The notes under the pieces: generated by a model
The model's input: only the letters and a program-made list of their open reading frames with translations
What the model was told of the DNA's origin: nothing
Databases searched by the model: none
Shown: in pieces, positions 37,418 through 46,381 of the stretch
How the letters are laid out: the number at the start of each line of letters is the position of its first letter
Position numbering within the stretch: position 1 is the stretch's first letter
Made by a program: the position numbers and the translations under genes
Origin: Sphingobium fuliginis
GTDB lineage: Bacteria; Pseudomonadota; Alphaproteobacteria; Sphingomonadales; Sphingomonadaceae
Length of the DNA: 64,000 nt
Reading direction: 5' to 3'
NCBI RefSeq assembly: GCF_004152845.1
Contig: NZ_SEON01000002.1
Coordinates: 124,001-188,000 of the forward strand

Positions 37418-38128
37418 TCAGCGCCGGTCGACCACGGCGCTGAACATATATCCGCCGCCCCGCACCGTAACGATGGGCGCGGGCCGGCCGCCATGGCTGA
37501 GCTTGCGCCGCAGCCGGCTGACCAGCACGTCGACGCTGCGGTCTGACGAGGGCGCGTCCCGCACGCCGGCCAGTTCCATCAGGCGCGGACGGGCGATCAC
37601 CACCTGCGGATGGTCGAGCAACACGAGCAGCAACGAAAATTCGGCGGCGGTCAGATCGACCTGCGCGCCGTCGGGATCGAGAACTTCGCGCCGGGAGGAA
37701 TCCACCACCCATCCTTCGAACCGCGCCTCGGCCGGGCGGCGCACGCCAAGGGCGCGCTCATTGCGCCCACGGCGCAGCACCGCGCGCAGCCGGGCGACCA
37801 GTTCGCGGGTCGAATAGGGCTTCGCCATATAATCGTCGGCGCCCAGTTCCAGCCCGACCACCCGGTCGACCTCGCTGCTGTTGGCGCCCACCAGGATGAT
37901 CGGCACGTCGCTGCGGTCCCGGACGTCGCGGCACAGGTCCATGCCGTCCGGGCCACGCAGCGCGGCGTCCAGCACGACCGCTCCCACGGGCATGCTGTCC
38001 ATGGCATTCCAGATTTCGTTCGCAGAGGCGGCGGCCAGGGCCCGAAACCCGCTTTCCTCCAGCGACTGGCGCACTTCATGGCGCACATCCTGCTGGGCCT
38101 CCGCGATCAATATCAGCGGTGGACTCAT
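37418..38128 (-). CDS. OmpR-like response regulator with degenerate receiver
   Basis: 236 aa. It aligns end to end with the regulator at 33.0 kb: phospho-acceptor D54 (VVLDAALRG) and K103 (MAKPYSTREL) are kept, and the winged helix is close (DRSVDVLVSRLRRKL, VTVRGGGYMFSAVV). Two of the five receiver positions are lost: the second acidic residue is Ala11 (E10-A11-Q12) and the Ser/Thr switch is Gly81. Such receivers often work without phosphorylation. There is no kinase gene nearby. Its start overlaps by 4 bp (ATGA) the stop of the secreted protein gene upstream, so the two are translated together. A direct functional link is inferred from this. Confidence 0.9.
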   Translation of the reverse strand: MSPPLILIAEAQQDVRHEVRQSLEESGFRALAAASANEIWNAMDSMPVGAVVLDAALRGPDGMDLCRDVRDRSDVPIILVGANSSEVDRVVGLELGADDYMAKPYSTRELVARLRAVLRRGRNERALGVRRPAEARFEGWVVDSSRREVLDPDGAQVDLTAAEFSLLLVLLDHPQVVIARPRLMELAGVRDAPSSDRSVDVLVSRLRRKLSHGGRPAPIVTVRGGGYMFSAVVDRR

Positions 38129-38577
38129 CCGCCGGTTACGGCGTCCTTCGCGGACAGCGCATGAATGCCGTCAAGCTCGCCCAGCAATACCGAACGGTCC
38201 CGCTGCGCCACGGCGACCGCTTCGGCGGCGCGAGCGCTGGCGTGGCGGGCGACTTCCGCCTCGATCTCGTCGCGCGCGGCAGTGCAGCCGCCGGCATGGC
38301 TGCCCGACAGCGGGGCGAAGCGATGGATCGGCTTGGCGACGGCGGCCAGCGTGCGGCCCTGCGTCGCGACGTCCCGGTTCACGACCAGTTCGGCCTGCCA
38401 GCGGCACACCGGCATGGACGGCCGGTTGGCGAAGCGCGATTCGACCTCGCGGAAGCGGACCGTCGATTCGGTCTCGTAACTCGCCCGATAGGCGTTCGAA
38501 GCATGGGTGATTTCAGCGCTGTGGATCGGCGTGGCGACGGCAAGGGCCGCTGCGCCGGATGCGAGAATGAGCAACAT
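38125..38577 (-). CDS. Secreted protein of unknown function (coupled to response regulator)
   Basis: 150 aa. Signal peptide 1-21 (MLLILASGAAALAVATPIHS). The mature part has a Cys pair (VCRWQAELVVNRDV and HAGGCTAARDE), an AVAKPIHRFAPLSGSH stretch and a C-terminal Ala-rich helix. I do not recognise the family. Start set by GGAGAAGG upstream. It ends in an ATGA overlap with the degenerate regulator's start. It may act in the periplasm as a small envelope factor, perhaps controlled by, or signalling with, the regulator; this is only context. Confidence 0.7.
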   Translation of the reverse strand: MLLILASGAAALAVATPIHSAEITHASNAYRASYETESTVRFREVESRFANRPSMPVCRWQAELVVNRDVATQGRTLAAVAKPIHRFAPLSGSHAGGCTAARDEIEAEVARHASARAAEAVAVAQRDRSVLLGELDGIHALSAKDAVTGG

Positions 38578-38731
38578 GGGGCCTTCTCCCTGACGACCGG
38601 ACATGGTCGGTCAGGGTTTAGGCGCACTGAATGTCTCCGAAATTTGCCGAGCGTTACAAATTGTTGCTCAAGCATTTTCCGGTTGCGGCAGGCGCATGGA
38701 ACTCCTCCCGGTCTTCCGATGGGAGGACGGG

Positions 38732-39268
38732 TCAGGCCATGCGCATCAGGGCGGGGGCATGGATCGTCCGGCCGGCGATATGATCCAGCAGCGACGACAG
38801 CCACAGCGCATCGCTCGCCGCGCGGTGGCGATGCGGCTGGACCGAGTCGGCAAGGGCGACCGCTTCCATGATCTGCCGCTCGCCCGCGCGATGCTCGTCC
38901 AGCAGCAGCGAGACATGATCGATGAGGAAGGGCGTCGCCTGCCCCGCCGCGTCGGCCAGCGTGTCCAGCCAATATTGGTCGATCATGCTGTCGGCCACCA
39001 TCCGCTGCCCCGCGCAGGCGTCGGCCAGTTCGGCCAGCACGGTTTCGACGGGCAGGCCTTCGCGCTCCACCCGGTCGCGGCTCAGGCCGTGCAGCGCCTC
39101 CGCCTCGGCCGACCAATGCCATCCGGCCCAATCGTCATGCGGCCGGATCAGCCAGCTTCGCGCCTGGCCCTTGCGGGCGATACCGACTTCGATGGGATAG
39201 GACAGGCCGTGCCGGGGCAGGCACGACGCCTCGAAATCGATCGTGATGACCGTCAAATTGCTCTCCAT
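38732..39268 (-). CDS. DEDDh 3'-5' exonuclease family protein
   Basis: 178 aa. The N-terminus has the first catalytic pair IDFEASCLPRHG (Asp and Glu), like RNase T / DnaQ-type enzymes; SYPIEVGIA follows as in that group. The C-terminal HRHRAASDALWLSSLL provides the His and Asp of motif III (the DEDDh type with HxxxxD). It has no polymerase or helicase domain. A role in RNA or single-strand DNA trimming is likely; the exact substrate is unknown. Transcribed away from the GT4 gene with 276 bp between starts. Confidence 0.82.
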   Translation of the reverse strand: MESNLTVITIDFEASCLPRHGLSYPIEVGIARKGQARSWLIRPHDDWAGWHWSAEAEALHGLSRDRVEREGLPVETVLAELADACAGQRMVADSMIDQYWLDTLADAAGQATPFLIDHVSLLLDEHRAGERQIMEAVALADSVQPHRHRAASDALWLSSLLDHIAGRTIHAPALMRMA

Positions 39269-39544
39269 ATTTCAAGGCCATGTCCGCCCCACTTCAGACC
39301 GGCCGGCCAGATTTTCGCTGTCGCTCACCTAAGCGGCGACTATGTCAGTCCGAAGTCAGCGGCGCGAAAAATGATGCGGACGGGCGCTTTCCGTCGACCG
39401 GCCGAAAAAGGCCCGCCCACCGGAAAATCCCGACATGGAAGCGCATTCGCCATGCAACCTGCGGGCCTTTCACGCTTTTAACGGGGGCGCCCACCGCAGG
39501 TCGGGGGATCGGTGGCGGCGCGATCTTCGAAGGGATGCCCGACC

Positions 39545-40639
39545 ATGAAAATTGCACAGATTGCTCCGCTTGCCGAAAGCGTGCCGCCGCGCCTCTATGG
39601 CGGTACCGAACGCATCGTGTCCTACCTGACGGAGGAACTGGTGCGTCAGGGTCATGAGGTGACGCTGTTCGCCAGCGGCGACTCCGTGACCGCGGCGGAA
39701 CTGGTGCCGGTGACAGACATGGCGCTGCGGCTCAATCCCGACGTGCGCGACCCCATTCCCTATCACATGATCCTGCTGGACGCCGTGCGCCGCCGGGCCG
39801 ACGAATTCGACGCGCTGCATTTCCATATCGACCTGCTGCACATGCCGCTGGTCCAGGATTTCATCGGCCGCACGGTGACGACGCTGCACGGCCGGCTGGA
39901 CCTGCCCGATCTTCCCGCCTTCTACCGCGCCTTTCCCGATCACAGCCTGGTGTCGATTTCCGACCATCAGCGGCTGCCGATGCCGCCGGTGAACTGGGCA
40001 AGGACGATCCACCACGGGCTGCCGGCCGACCTGCTGCCGCCCCGCACCGGCCCCAGCGACGGCTACCTTGCCTTTCTGGGACGGATTTCGCCCGAAAAAC
40101 GCCCCGACCGGGCGATCCGCATTGCCGCCCGCGCCGGACTGCCGCTGCGGATCGCGGCGAAGATCGATGCGGTGGACCGCGCCTATTGGGAGGAGGAGAT
40201 CGCGCCGCTGGTCGAACGCTATCCCAATATCCACTATATCGGGGAGATCAACGAGGCGCAGAAGGCCGAATTCCTGGGCCGGGCAAGCGCCCTGCTGTTC
40301 CCCATCGACTGGCCCGAACCCTTCGGCCTGGTGATGATAGAGGCCATGGCCTGCGCCACGCCGGTCGTCGCCTTCCGCTGCGGCTCCGTCCCCGAGGTGA
40401 TCGACCATGGCCAGTCGGGCTATATCGTCGAGAGCGAGGATGAAGCGGTCGCGGCGGTCCGCCGACTCCACGAACTCGACCGCGCGCAGGTGCGCGCCGC
40501 CTTTGACGCACGCTTCACGGCAGAGCGGATGGCGGCCGATTATGTTCAGCTTTATCATGATCTTCCCGGCGCGCGGACGCAGGCCGCGATGCTGCGCCGG
40601 CTACGCGGAGAAGGTTCGGAACTTCAGGTCGTGGGATAG
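39545..40639 (+). CDS. Glycosyltransferase family 4 protein
   Basis: 364 aa, GT-B fold. N-terminal Rossmann segment MKIAQIAPLAESVPPRLYGGTERI carries the G-rich acceptor loop; C-terminal donor domain has GRISPEKRPDRAI and the EX7E motif EPFGLVMIEAMACATPVVAF. The C-terminal half suits a nucleotide-sugar donor. It precedes a glycogen-debranching-type glucosidase by 107 bp with two hairpins between. This pair recurs in alphaproteobacteria and may take part in synthesis or turnover of a glucan or stress-related glycan. The acceptor is unknown. Start at the ATG preceded by GAAGGGA. Confidence 0.88.
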   Translation: MKIAQIAPLAESVPPRLYGGTERIVSYLTEELVRQGHEVTLFASGDSVTAAELVPVTDMALRLNPDVRDPIPYHMILLDAVRRRADEFDALHFHIDLLHMPLVQDFIGRTVTTLHGRLDLPDLPAFYRAFPDHSLVSISDHQRLPMPPVNWARTIHHGLPADLLPPRTGPSDGYLAFLGRISPEKRPDRAIRIAARAGLPLRIAAKIDAVDRAYWEEEIAPLVERYPNIHYIGEINEAQKAEFLGRASALLFPIDWPEPFGLVMIEAMACATPVVAFRCGSVPEVIDHGQSGYIVESEDEAVAAVRRLHELDRAQVRAAFDARFTAERMAADYVQLYHDLPGARTQAAMLRRLRGEGSELQVVG

Positions 40640-40640
40640 G

Positions 40641-40684
40641 GCATTTTCAACTGGACCGTTTACGGTCGACAGCCCGGAAAATGC
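40641..40684. repeat. Inverted repeat between GT4 and glucosidase genes (outer stem GCATTTTC)
   Basis: GCATTTTC at 40641-40648 pairs with GAAAATGC at 40677-40684; inside is a second small palindrome GACCGT-TT-ACGGTC. Immediately after the GT4 stop codon, so a transcript-end hairpin is possible, though no T-run follows. Confidence 0.5.
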
Positions 40685-40700
40685 GGCATCAAAGGACAAG

Positions 40701-40727
40701 AGCGTTTTCACCCGTCGTGAAAACGCT
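40701..40727. repeat. 11-bp perfect hairpin upstream of the glucosidase gene
   Basis: AGCGTTTTCAC and GTGAAAACGCT with a CCGTC centre, 20 bp before the start codon of the glucosidase gene. The half site resembles LacI-type operators (TGAAAACG), but the same arrangement would also form a strong mRNA hairpin near the ribosome-binding site. Either reading is open. Confidence 0.5.
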
Positions 40728-40746
40728 CCGGCATCAGGAGAGAGGC

Positions 40747-42996
40747 ATGACGGCAAGCCAGTTGCAGCCGGAAAACCCCAGCCCTTCGGTCCCGAACGCC
40801 GGTCACGGCGTCGATCCGGGACAGGCGCTGTCGCAGGCGCAGACGCAATTCTTCATCCCGGCGACGGCGTCGCTGCATGAGCGGCGGCCGCGAACGCTGA
40901 AACATGGGGACAGCTTCGCCGTCTTCGACCATAGCGGCGATGCGATTGCCGGTCCGGGCAGTCCGGAAGGACTCTATCATCGCGACACCCGGCATCTGTC
41001 GCATCTCTACCTCACCATCAACGACACCCGGCCGATCCTGCTGAGTTCTGGCCTTCGCGACGACAATGCGATGCTGACCTGCGACCTCACCAATCCCGAT
41101 TTTCCGGGCGGGGACGGCCGGGTGGCGGTCGAACACGATCTCATCCACCTGCGCCGCACCCGTTTCCTGTGGGAAGGCGCGGTGCATGAACGGATCACGA
41201 TCCGCAATTTCGACACGGAGGTCCGCACCGTGGCGGTGAATATCGGTTTCGCCGCCGATTTCGCGGACCTGTTCGAGATACGCGGCATGACCCGTCTGCG
41301 GCGCGGCGCCGTGCGGGAACCTGTGATCGGCCCAAAGTCCGTGCTGCTGGGCTATGACGGGCGCGACGACAAGCGGCGCGAAACGCTGCTGCGCTTCGAT
41401 CCCGCTCCCCAGATCCTGACGGAAAGCCGCGTACGCTTCGAGGTGGCCGTGCCGCCCGGCGAGCGGCGCACGCTATATCTGCAAATCTGCTGCCAGCCGC
41501 AGGATGATGAGCCGGTGGGCGACCTGTCCAAGCATTTCCTGAAGACGCTGCGCGAATCCATGCAGGCGCTGAAGCAGGCGCGCACGCGCGGGGCGACCGT
41601 GCGCTCCTCCAACCAGCTTTTCAACGAGGTGGCCCGGCGGTCGGTCGCCGACATCACGATGTTGTCGACCGACACCGAATATGGGCCCTATCCCTATGCC
41701 GGCATTCCCTGGTTCAGCACCGTCTTCGGTCGCGACGCGATCATCACCGCGCTGGAGACGCTGTGGCTGGACCCGGCGATCAGCCGCGGCGTGCTCGGCT
41801 ATCTGGCCGCGCATCAGGCAACCGAATATGACGCCGCCGCCGATGCCGAACCGGGCAAGATCCTGCATGAAGTGCGCCATGGCGAAATGGCGGAACTGGG
41901 CGAAGTCCCCTTCCGCCATTATTATGGCAGTATCGATTCGACGCCTCTGTTCGTGATGCTGGCCGGGGCCTATCTGGAAAGAACGGGCGACAGCGGCTTC
42001 ATCGCCTCCATCCTGCCCCATGTCGAGGCTGCGCTGAGGTGGATAGACGAGCATGGCGACCGCGACGGCGACGGGTTCGTCGAATATGGGCGGCTGACCG
42101 ACCAGGGGCTTGTCAATCAGGGATGGAAGGACAGCCATGATTCGGTCTTCCATGCCGATGGCAGCATTGCGCGCGGCCCGATCGCGCTGGCGGAGGTGCA
42201 GGCCTATGTCTATGGCGCGTGGCGAGCGGCGGAGGCGATCTTCACCGCACTGGGCGATCCGGACAGGGCGGTGAACCACCGCGCGCGGGCGGACGATCTG
42301 CGCGATCGTTTCGACGCCGCCTTCTTCGACGCCGGGATCGGCACCTATGTGCTGGCGCTGGATGGGGATAAGAGGCCGTGCCGCGTCCGCTCCTCCAATG
42401 CCGGGCACGTGCTGTTCACCGGCCTCGCGAAGGAGGCGCGCGCCGACATGGTGGTGCACACGCTGATGGCGCCGGCCTCCTTTTCCGGCTGGGGCGTGCG
42501 GACCATCGCCTCGACGGAGGCGCGCTACAATCCGATGAGCTATCATAACGGATCGATCTGGCCGCATGACAATGCGCTGATCGCGGCGGGCTTTTCCCGC
42601 TATGGCTACCGGACGCAGGCGGCCCAGATCTTCGAGGGGCTGTTCGCGGCCGCGACCTATGTCGACCTGATGCGGCTGCCCGAACTGTTCTGCGGCTTTC
42701 CCCGGCGGCGGGCGCAGGGGCCGACATTCTATCCCGTGGCGTGCAGCCCGCAAGCCTGGTCCGCGGCGGCGCCCCTGTCGCTGATCCAGTCGAGCCTGGG
42801 CCTGACCTTCGATGTCGCGGGGGCGGAGATTGCCCTGCGCGATCCCACCCTGCCCCGCTTCATCGACGAGCTGACGCTCTACGGCCTGCGCCTCGGGGAC
42901 GCGGCGGTGGACATCGCCTTCGACCGGATGGGCGACAAGGTGGTGGTGAAGCCGCTCGACCGGAAGGGGCATGCGCGCGTCGTGACCATTGCCTGA
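40747..42996 (+). CDS. Glycogen debranching-type amylo-alpha-1,6-glucosidase
   Basis: 749 aa. N-terminal beta-rich domain typical of bacterial 'amylo-alpha-1,6-glucosidase' proteins (KHGDSFAVFDHSGDAIAG, GLYHRDTRHLSHL), then an (alpha/alpha)6 barrel with DTEYGPYPYAGIPWFSTVFGRDA (by position about 313-335), QGWKDSHDSVFHADG and NPMSYHNGSIWPHDNALI, carrying the acidic catalytic residues. It should release branch-linked glucose from limit dextrins or related glucans. It follows the GT4 gene. A clear ribosome-binding site AGGAGAGAGG precedes the ATG. Confidence 0.9.
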   Translation: MTASQLQPENPSPSVPNAGHGVDPGQALSQAQTQFFIPATASLHERRPRTLKHGDSFAVFDHSGDAIAGPGSPEGLYHRDTRHLSHLYLTINDTRPILLSSGLRDDNAMLTCDLTNPDFPGGDGRVAVEHDLIHLRRTRFLWEGAVHERITIRNFDTEVRTVAVNIGFAADFADLFEIRGMTRLRRGAVREPVIGPKSVLLGYDGRDDKRRETLLRFDPAPQILTESRVRFEVAVPPGERRTLYLQICCQPQDDEPVGDLSKHFLKTLRESMQALKQARTRGATVRSSNQLFNEVARRSVADITMLSTDTEYGPYPYAGIPWFSTVFGRDAIITALETLWLDPAISRGVLGYLAAHQATEYDAAADAEPGKILHEVRHGEMAELGEVPFRHYYGSIDSTPLFVMLAGAYLERTGDSGFIASILPHVEAALRWIDEHGDRDGDGFVEYGRLTDQGLVNQGWKDSHDSVFHADGSIARGPIALAEVQAYVYGAWRAAEAIFTALGDPDRAVNHRARADDLRDRFDAAFFDAGIGTYVLALDGDKRPCRVRSSNAGHVLFTGLAKEARADMVVHTLMAPASFSGWGVRTIASTEARYNPMSYHNGSIWPHDNALIAAGFSRYGYRTQAAQIFEGLFAAATYVDLMRLPELFCGFPRRRAQGPTFYPVACSPQAWSAAAPLSLIQSSLGLTFDVAGAEIALRDPTLPRFIDELTLYGLRLGDAAVDIAFDRMGDKVVVKPLDRKGHARVVTIA

Positions 42997-43066
42997 CAAA
43001 TGGCGCTTGGCATTGCCGCAAATGGGCTTACATCCCCGGCCATTGGCTGACAGGATGGAATGAAGC

Positions 43067-43816
43067 ATGGCAGGGACGGCGCTGATCACCGGAGCAACCG
43101 CGGGCATAGGCGCCGCATCGGCGCGGCGTTTCGTCGCCGCCGGGTGGAAGGCGATAGTCACCGGGCGCCGCGCCGAACGGCTGGACGCGCTGGTTGAGGA
43201 ACTGGGCGCGGACAGGGTGCATGCGATCAGCTTCGACATGCGCGACGAAGCCGCCATCGACGCGGCCTTGGCCGCGCTGCCTCCGGGCTTTGCCGATGTC
43301 GACCTGCTGATCAACAATGCGGGACTGGCATTGGGCACGGCGCCGGCGCAGCAGGCCGATCTCGACCAGTGGCGCCAGATGATCGACACCAATGTCACCA
43401 GCCTCGTCACCATCACCCATAAGCTGCTGCCCCGCCTGATCGAGCGCAGGGGGGCGATCATCAACATCAGTTCGGTCGCGGCGACCTATCCCTATGCGGG
43501 CGGCAACGTCTATGGCGGGACCAAGGCGTTCGTCAGCCAGTTCTCGCTGGGGCTGCGGTCGGACCTGCATGGCACGGGGGTCCGCGTGACGTCCATCGAA
43601 CCGGGCATGGTCGAAACCGAATTCACCCTGGTCCGCACTGGCAGCCAGGCGGCATCGGACGCGCTCTATGGCTCCGCCAATCCGATGACGGCGGAAGATA
43701 TTGCGGAAACCCTGTTCTGGGTCGCCAGCCAACCGCCCCATCTGAACCTCAACCGCATCGAACTGATGCCGGTCACCCAGTCCTTCGCCGGCTTCCAGGT
43801 CGCTCGCGAGGGCTAG
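43067..43816 (+). CDS. SDR family NAD(P)-dependent oxidoreductase (YdfG-like)
   Basis: 249 aa. Cofactor motif TGATAGIG (residues 8-15), GRR that suits NADP, NNAG (LLINNAGLALG), catalytic Ser in NISSVAATY and YGGTK as the Tyr-Lys pair. The close agreement of the C-terminal half (SIEPGMVETEFTLVR) with YdfG suggests serine/3-hydroxy-acid dehydrogenase activity, as in E. coli YdfG; not proven here. Starts 70 bp after the debranching enzyme; could be co-transcribed. Confidence 0.85.
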   Translation: MAGTALITGATAGIGAASARRFVAAGWKAIVTGRRAERLDALVEELGADRVHAISFDMRDEAAIDAALAALPPGFADVDLLINNAGLALGTAPAQQADLDQWRQMIDTNVTSLVTITHKLLPRLIERRGAIINISSVAATYPYAGGNVYGGTKAFVSQFSLGLRSDLHGTGVRVTSIEPGMVETEFTLVRTGSQAASDALYGSANPMTAEDIAETLFWVASQPPHLNLNRIELMPVTQSFAGFQVAREG

Positions 43817-43941
43817 GCAGCGTGGATATGTTCATGACCTCGCCGGACTGATTGATCGGGTGGCTGCAAGACATTCCGAATTCGTCCACGCGGCCGGGAA
43901 CCTATTCCCTCATCCGTCAACTTGCCCATCACGCCACGCCA

Positions 43942-43961
43942 TTGTGACAGCCCCGTCACAA
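43942..43961. promoter_or_regulatory. TTGTGAC-N6-GTCACAA palindrome upstream of TonB receptor
   Basis: Perfect 7-bp inverted repeat with a 6-bp centre (AGCCCC), 98 bp before the receptor's start codon. It resembles sites of dimeric regulators. It is not a CRP site: the distance between TGTGA and TCACA is 8, not 6. Candidate operator only. Confidence 0.4.
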
Positions 43962-44058
43962 AAACGTCTCCCTCCAGTCAAACAGCCCACATCGCAGTGC
44001 AACATTGAACCGCTAGGGCGCCCCCCAATCCACGATTGCGGAAAAAGGGGAAGTCCAC

Positions 44059-46377
44059 ATGCGTATCGCCACCGCCCTGCTGATGGCCTCGACGGCCATG
44101 GCCGCCATGCCAGCCTTCGCGCAGGAAGCCGCGCCCGTACCGTCCGCCGCCGACGCGGCGGTCGAGGGTGCGAACATCATCGTCTTCGGCCGGGGCGAAA
44201 CCCGTCAGGTTCAGGAAATCCAGGCGCAGGACATCGTCACCCTGACGCCCGGCACCAACCCGCTGAAGGCCATTGAAAAGCTGCCCAGCGTCAATTTCCA
44301 GTCGGCCGATCCCTTCGGCAACTATGAATGGTCGCAGCGCGTCACCATCCGCAGCTTCAGCCAGAACCAGCTCGGCTTCACCTTCGACGGCATTCCGCTG
44401 GGCGACATGAGCTACGGCAATCACAACGGCCTGCATATCACCCGCGCCATCAGCTCGGAAAATATCGGCAGCGTGCGCGTGTCGCAGGGCGCCGGCTCCA
44501 TCGGCACCCAGGCGACCAATGCGCTGGGCGGCACGATCGAACATTTCTCCGCCGATCCAGCCGACTATCTGACCGGCGGCGCGCTGGCCGGCAAGGGCAA
44601 CCTCACCTATGGCAGCGACGAAAGCTGGCGCGGCTTCGCCCGTCTGGCGCTGGGCAGCCGCGACGGCATCCGGGGCTATGCCTCCTACGCCTATGGCTCG
44701 ACCGACAAATATAAGGGCAATGGCACGCAGGACCAGCATATGGGCAATGCCAAGGTCGTGATCCCTGTCGGCGACGTGACGGTTGACGGCTGGCTCAGCT
44801 ATTCCGACCGGCGGGAACAGGATTATCAGGACATGTCGATGTCGATGATCCGGCGGCTGGGCTGGGATTGGGACAACACATATCCCGATTATGCCCGCGC
44901 CATCGACTATGCCAGCCGCCTGAACGATGTCGATCGGGTCAGCAACAGCGGCGGGTCGCCCTTCCCCGATGGCCGCTACGACTATAGCGGCGCGCTCGTT
45001 TCCGGCGGGCAGGTCTATCCCGGCAACGTCACCAGCGCGGACGACGCCTATTATGACGCCGCCGGCCTGCGCAAGGACTGGCTGGGCGCTCTGGGCATCG
45101 CCGCCCCGCTGGGCGAGCGGGCCAGCTTCAAGCTCAAGGGCTATTATCACCACAACAAGGGCATGGGCCTGTGGGCGACGCCCTATGTCCCCAGCCCCAA
45201 CGGCGTGCCGATGTCGGTCCGCACCACCGAATATGAAATGGACCGGATCGGCGTCTTCGGCAGCGTCGACTTCGCGCTGGGCATCCAGAATTTCACGGTC
45301 GGCGGCTGGTATGAGAACAACGAATTCAACCAGGCCCGCCGCTTCTACGCCTTCGCCAGCCGGACCGAGCCGGGCCTCAGCTTCCGCGACTATCCGAAGA
45401 ACCCCTTCGCGACCCAGTGGGAATTCGACTTCACCACCGACACCATCCAATATCATGTCCAGGACAGGATCGACCTTGGCATGGTGAAGATCGACCTGGG
45501 CTGGAAGGGGTTCAAGGTCACGAACGAAGCCGACGCCGTGGTGCAGGCCAGCTTCCCGGAGGGCCGTATCAAGGCCGAGGACTGGTTCCAGCCCCATGCC
45601 GGTTTCGCGGTCGAACTGTCTCAACAGGCAGAGGTCTTCGGCGGCTTCACCCAGGCGACCCGCGCCTTCGCCAGCGCGACGACCACCGGTCCCTTCTCGA
45701 CCAACCAGATCGGCTTCGACGCGATCAAGGGCAGGCTGAAGCCGGAAGCATCGGACACCTATGAACTGGGCCTGCGCTACCATGACGGCGTCTTCAACGG
45801 CGTGATCGGCGCCTATCTGGTCAACTTCCGCAACCGCCTTCTCGCGGTGCAGGTCGGCAGCCCCATTCAGGGCTTCGCCTCGGCGCTCCAGAATGTCGGC
45901 AATGTCCGCGCGATCGGCGTGGAAGCGGCGGGCACGCTGACGCTGGGCGGCGGTTTCAGCCTCTATGGCTCCTACAGCTACACCGACTCCACCTATCGCG
46001 ACGATGTGGTGGACGACAGCGGCGCCGTCACGTCGATCAAGGGCAGGACCGTCGTCGACAGCCCCAGGCATATCGCCCGGGGCGAGATCAGCTATGACCA
46101 TGAGGGCGCGTTCGGCCGGATCGGCGTCAACTATATGTCGCGCCGCTATTACACCTACACCAACGATCAATCGGTGCCGGGCCGGGTGATCGTGGACGCC
46201 AGCGTCGGCTATCATTTCAACGAGAATCTGGAATTGCAGCTCAACGCCACCAACCTGCTGGACAAGCGCTATGTCAGCACCATCGGCTCGGGCGGTTTCG
46301 GCAATAGCGGCGATGCGCAGACCCTGCTGGTCGGCGCTCCCTCGCAATTCTTCGCTACCTTGAAGGCGGGATTCTAA
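44059..46377 (+). CDS. TonB-dependent receptor
   Basis: 772 aa. Signal peptide 1-21 (..MPAFAQ), plug domain (about 50-160: VTLTPGTNPLKAIEKLPSVNF, RVTIRSFSQNQLGFTFDGIPLG, SVRVSQGAGSIGTQATNALGG) and a 22-strand barrel ending FFATLKAGF. It imports a scarce ligand across the outer membrane with energy from TonB-ExbBD (coded elsewhere). The next gene begins 4 bp after its stop and codes a secreted phosphodiesterase; ligand and enzyme are probably linked (nucleotide or organophosphate product). A dyad lies upstream. Confidence 0.92.
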   Translation: MRIATALLMASTAMAAMPAFAQEAAPVPSAADAAVEGANIIVFGRGETRQVQEIQAQDIVTLTPGTNPLKAIEKLPSVNFQSADPFGNYEWSQRVTIRSFSQNQLGFTFDGIPLGDMSYGNHNGLHITRAISSENIGSVRVSQGAGSIGTQATNALGGTIEHFSADPADYLTGGALAGKGNLTYGSDESWRGFARLALGSRDGIRGYASYAYGSTDKYKGNGTQDQHMGNAKVVIPVGDVTVDGWLSYSDRREQDYQDMSMSMIRRLGWDWDNTYPDYARAIDYASRLNDVDRVSNSGGSPFPDGRYDYSGALVSGGQVYPGNVTSADDAYYDAAGLRKDWLGALGIAAPLGERASFKLKGYYHHNKGMGLWATPYVPSPNGVPMSVRTTEYEMDRIGVFGSVDFALGIQNFTVGGWYENNEFNQARRFYAFASRTEPGLSFRDYPKNPFATQWEFDFTTDTIQYHVQDRIDLGMVKIDLGWKGFKVTNEADAVVQASFPEGRIKAEDWFQPHAGFAVELSQQAEVFGGFTQATRAFASATTTGPFSTNQIGFDAIKGRLKPEASDTYELGLRYHDGVFNGVIGAYLVNFRNRLLAVQVGSPIQGFASALQNVGNVRAIGVEAAGTLTLGGGFSLYGSYSYTDSTYRDDVVDDSGAVTSIKGRTVVDSPRHIARGEISYDHEGAFGRIGVNYMSRRYYTYTNDQSVPGRVIVDASVGYHFNENLELQLNATNLLDKRYVSTIGSGGFGNSGDAQTLLVGAPSQFFATLKAGF

Positions 46378-46381
46378 GGCG

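Noticed and set aside
43942..43961. CRP site upstream of the TonB receptor
   Set aside because: TGTGA and TCACA are 8 bp apart instead of 6; kept only as a generic dyad.
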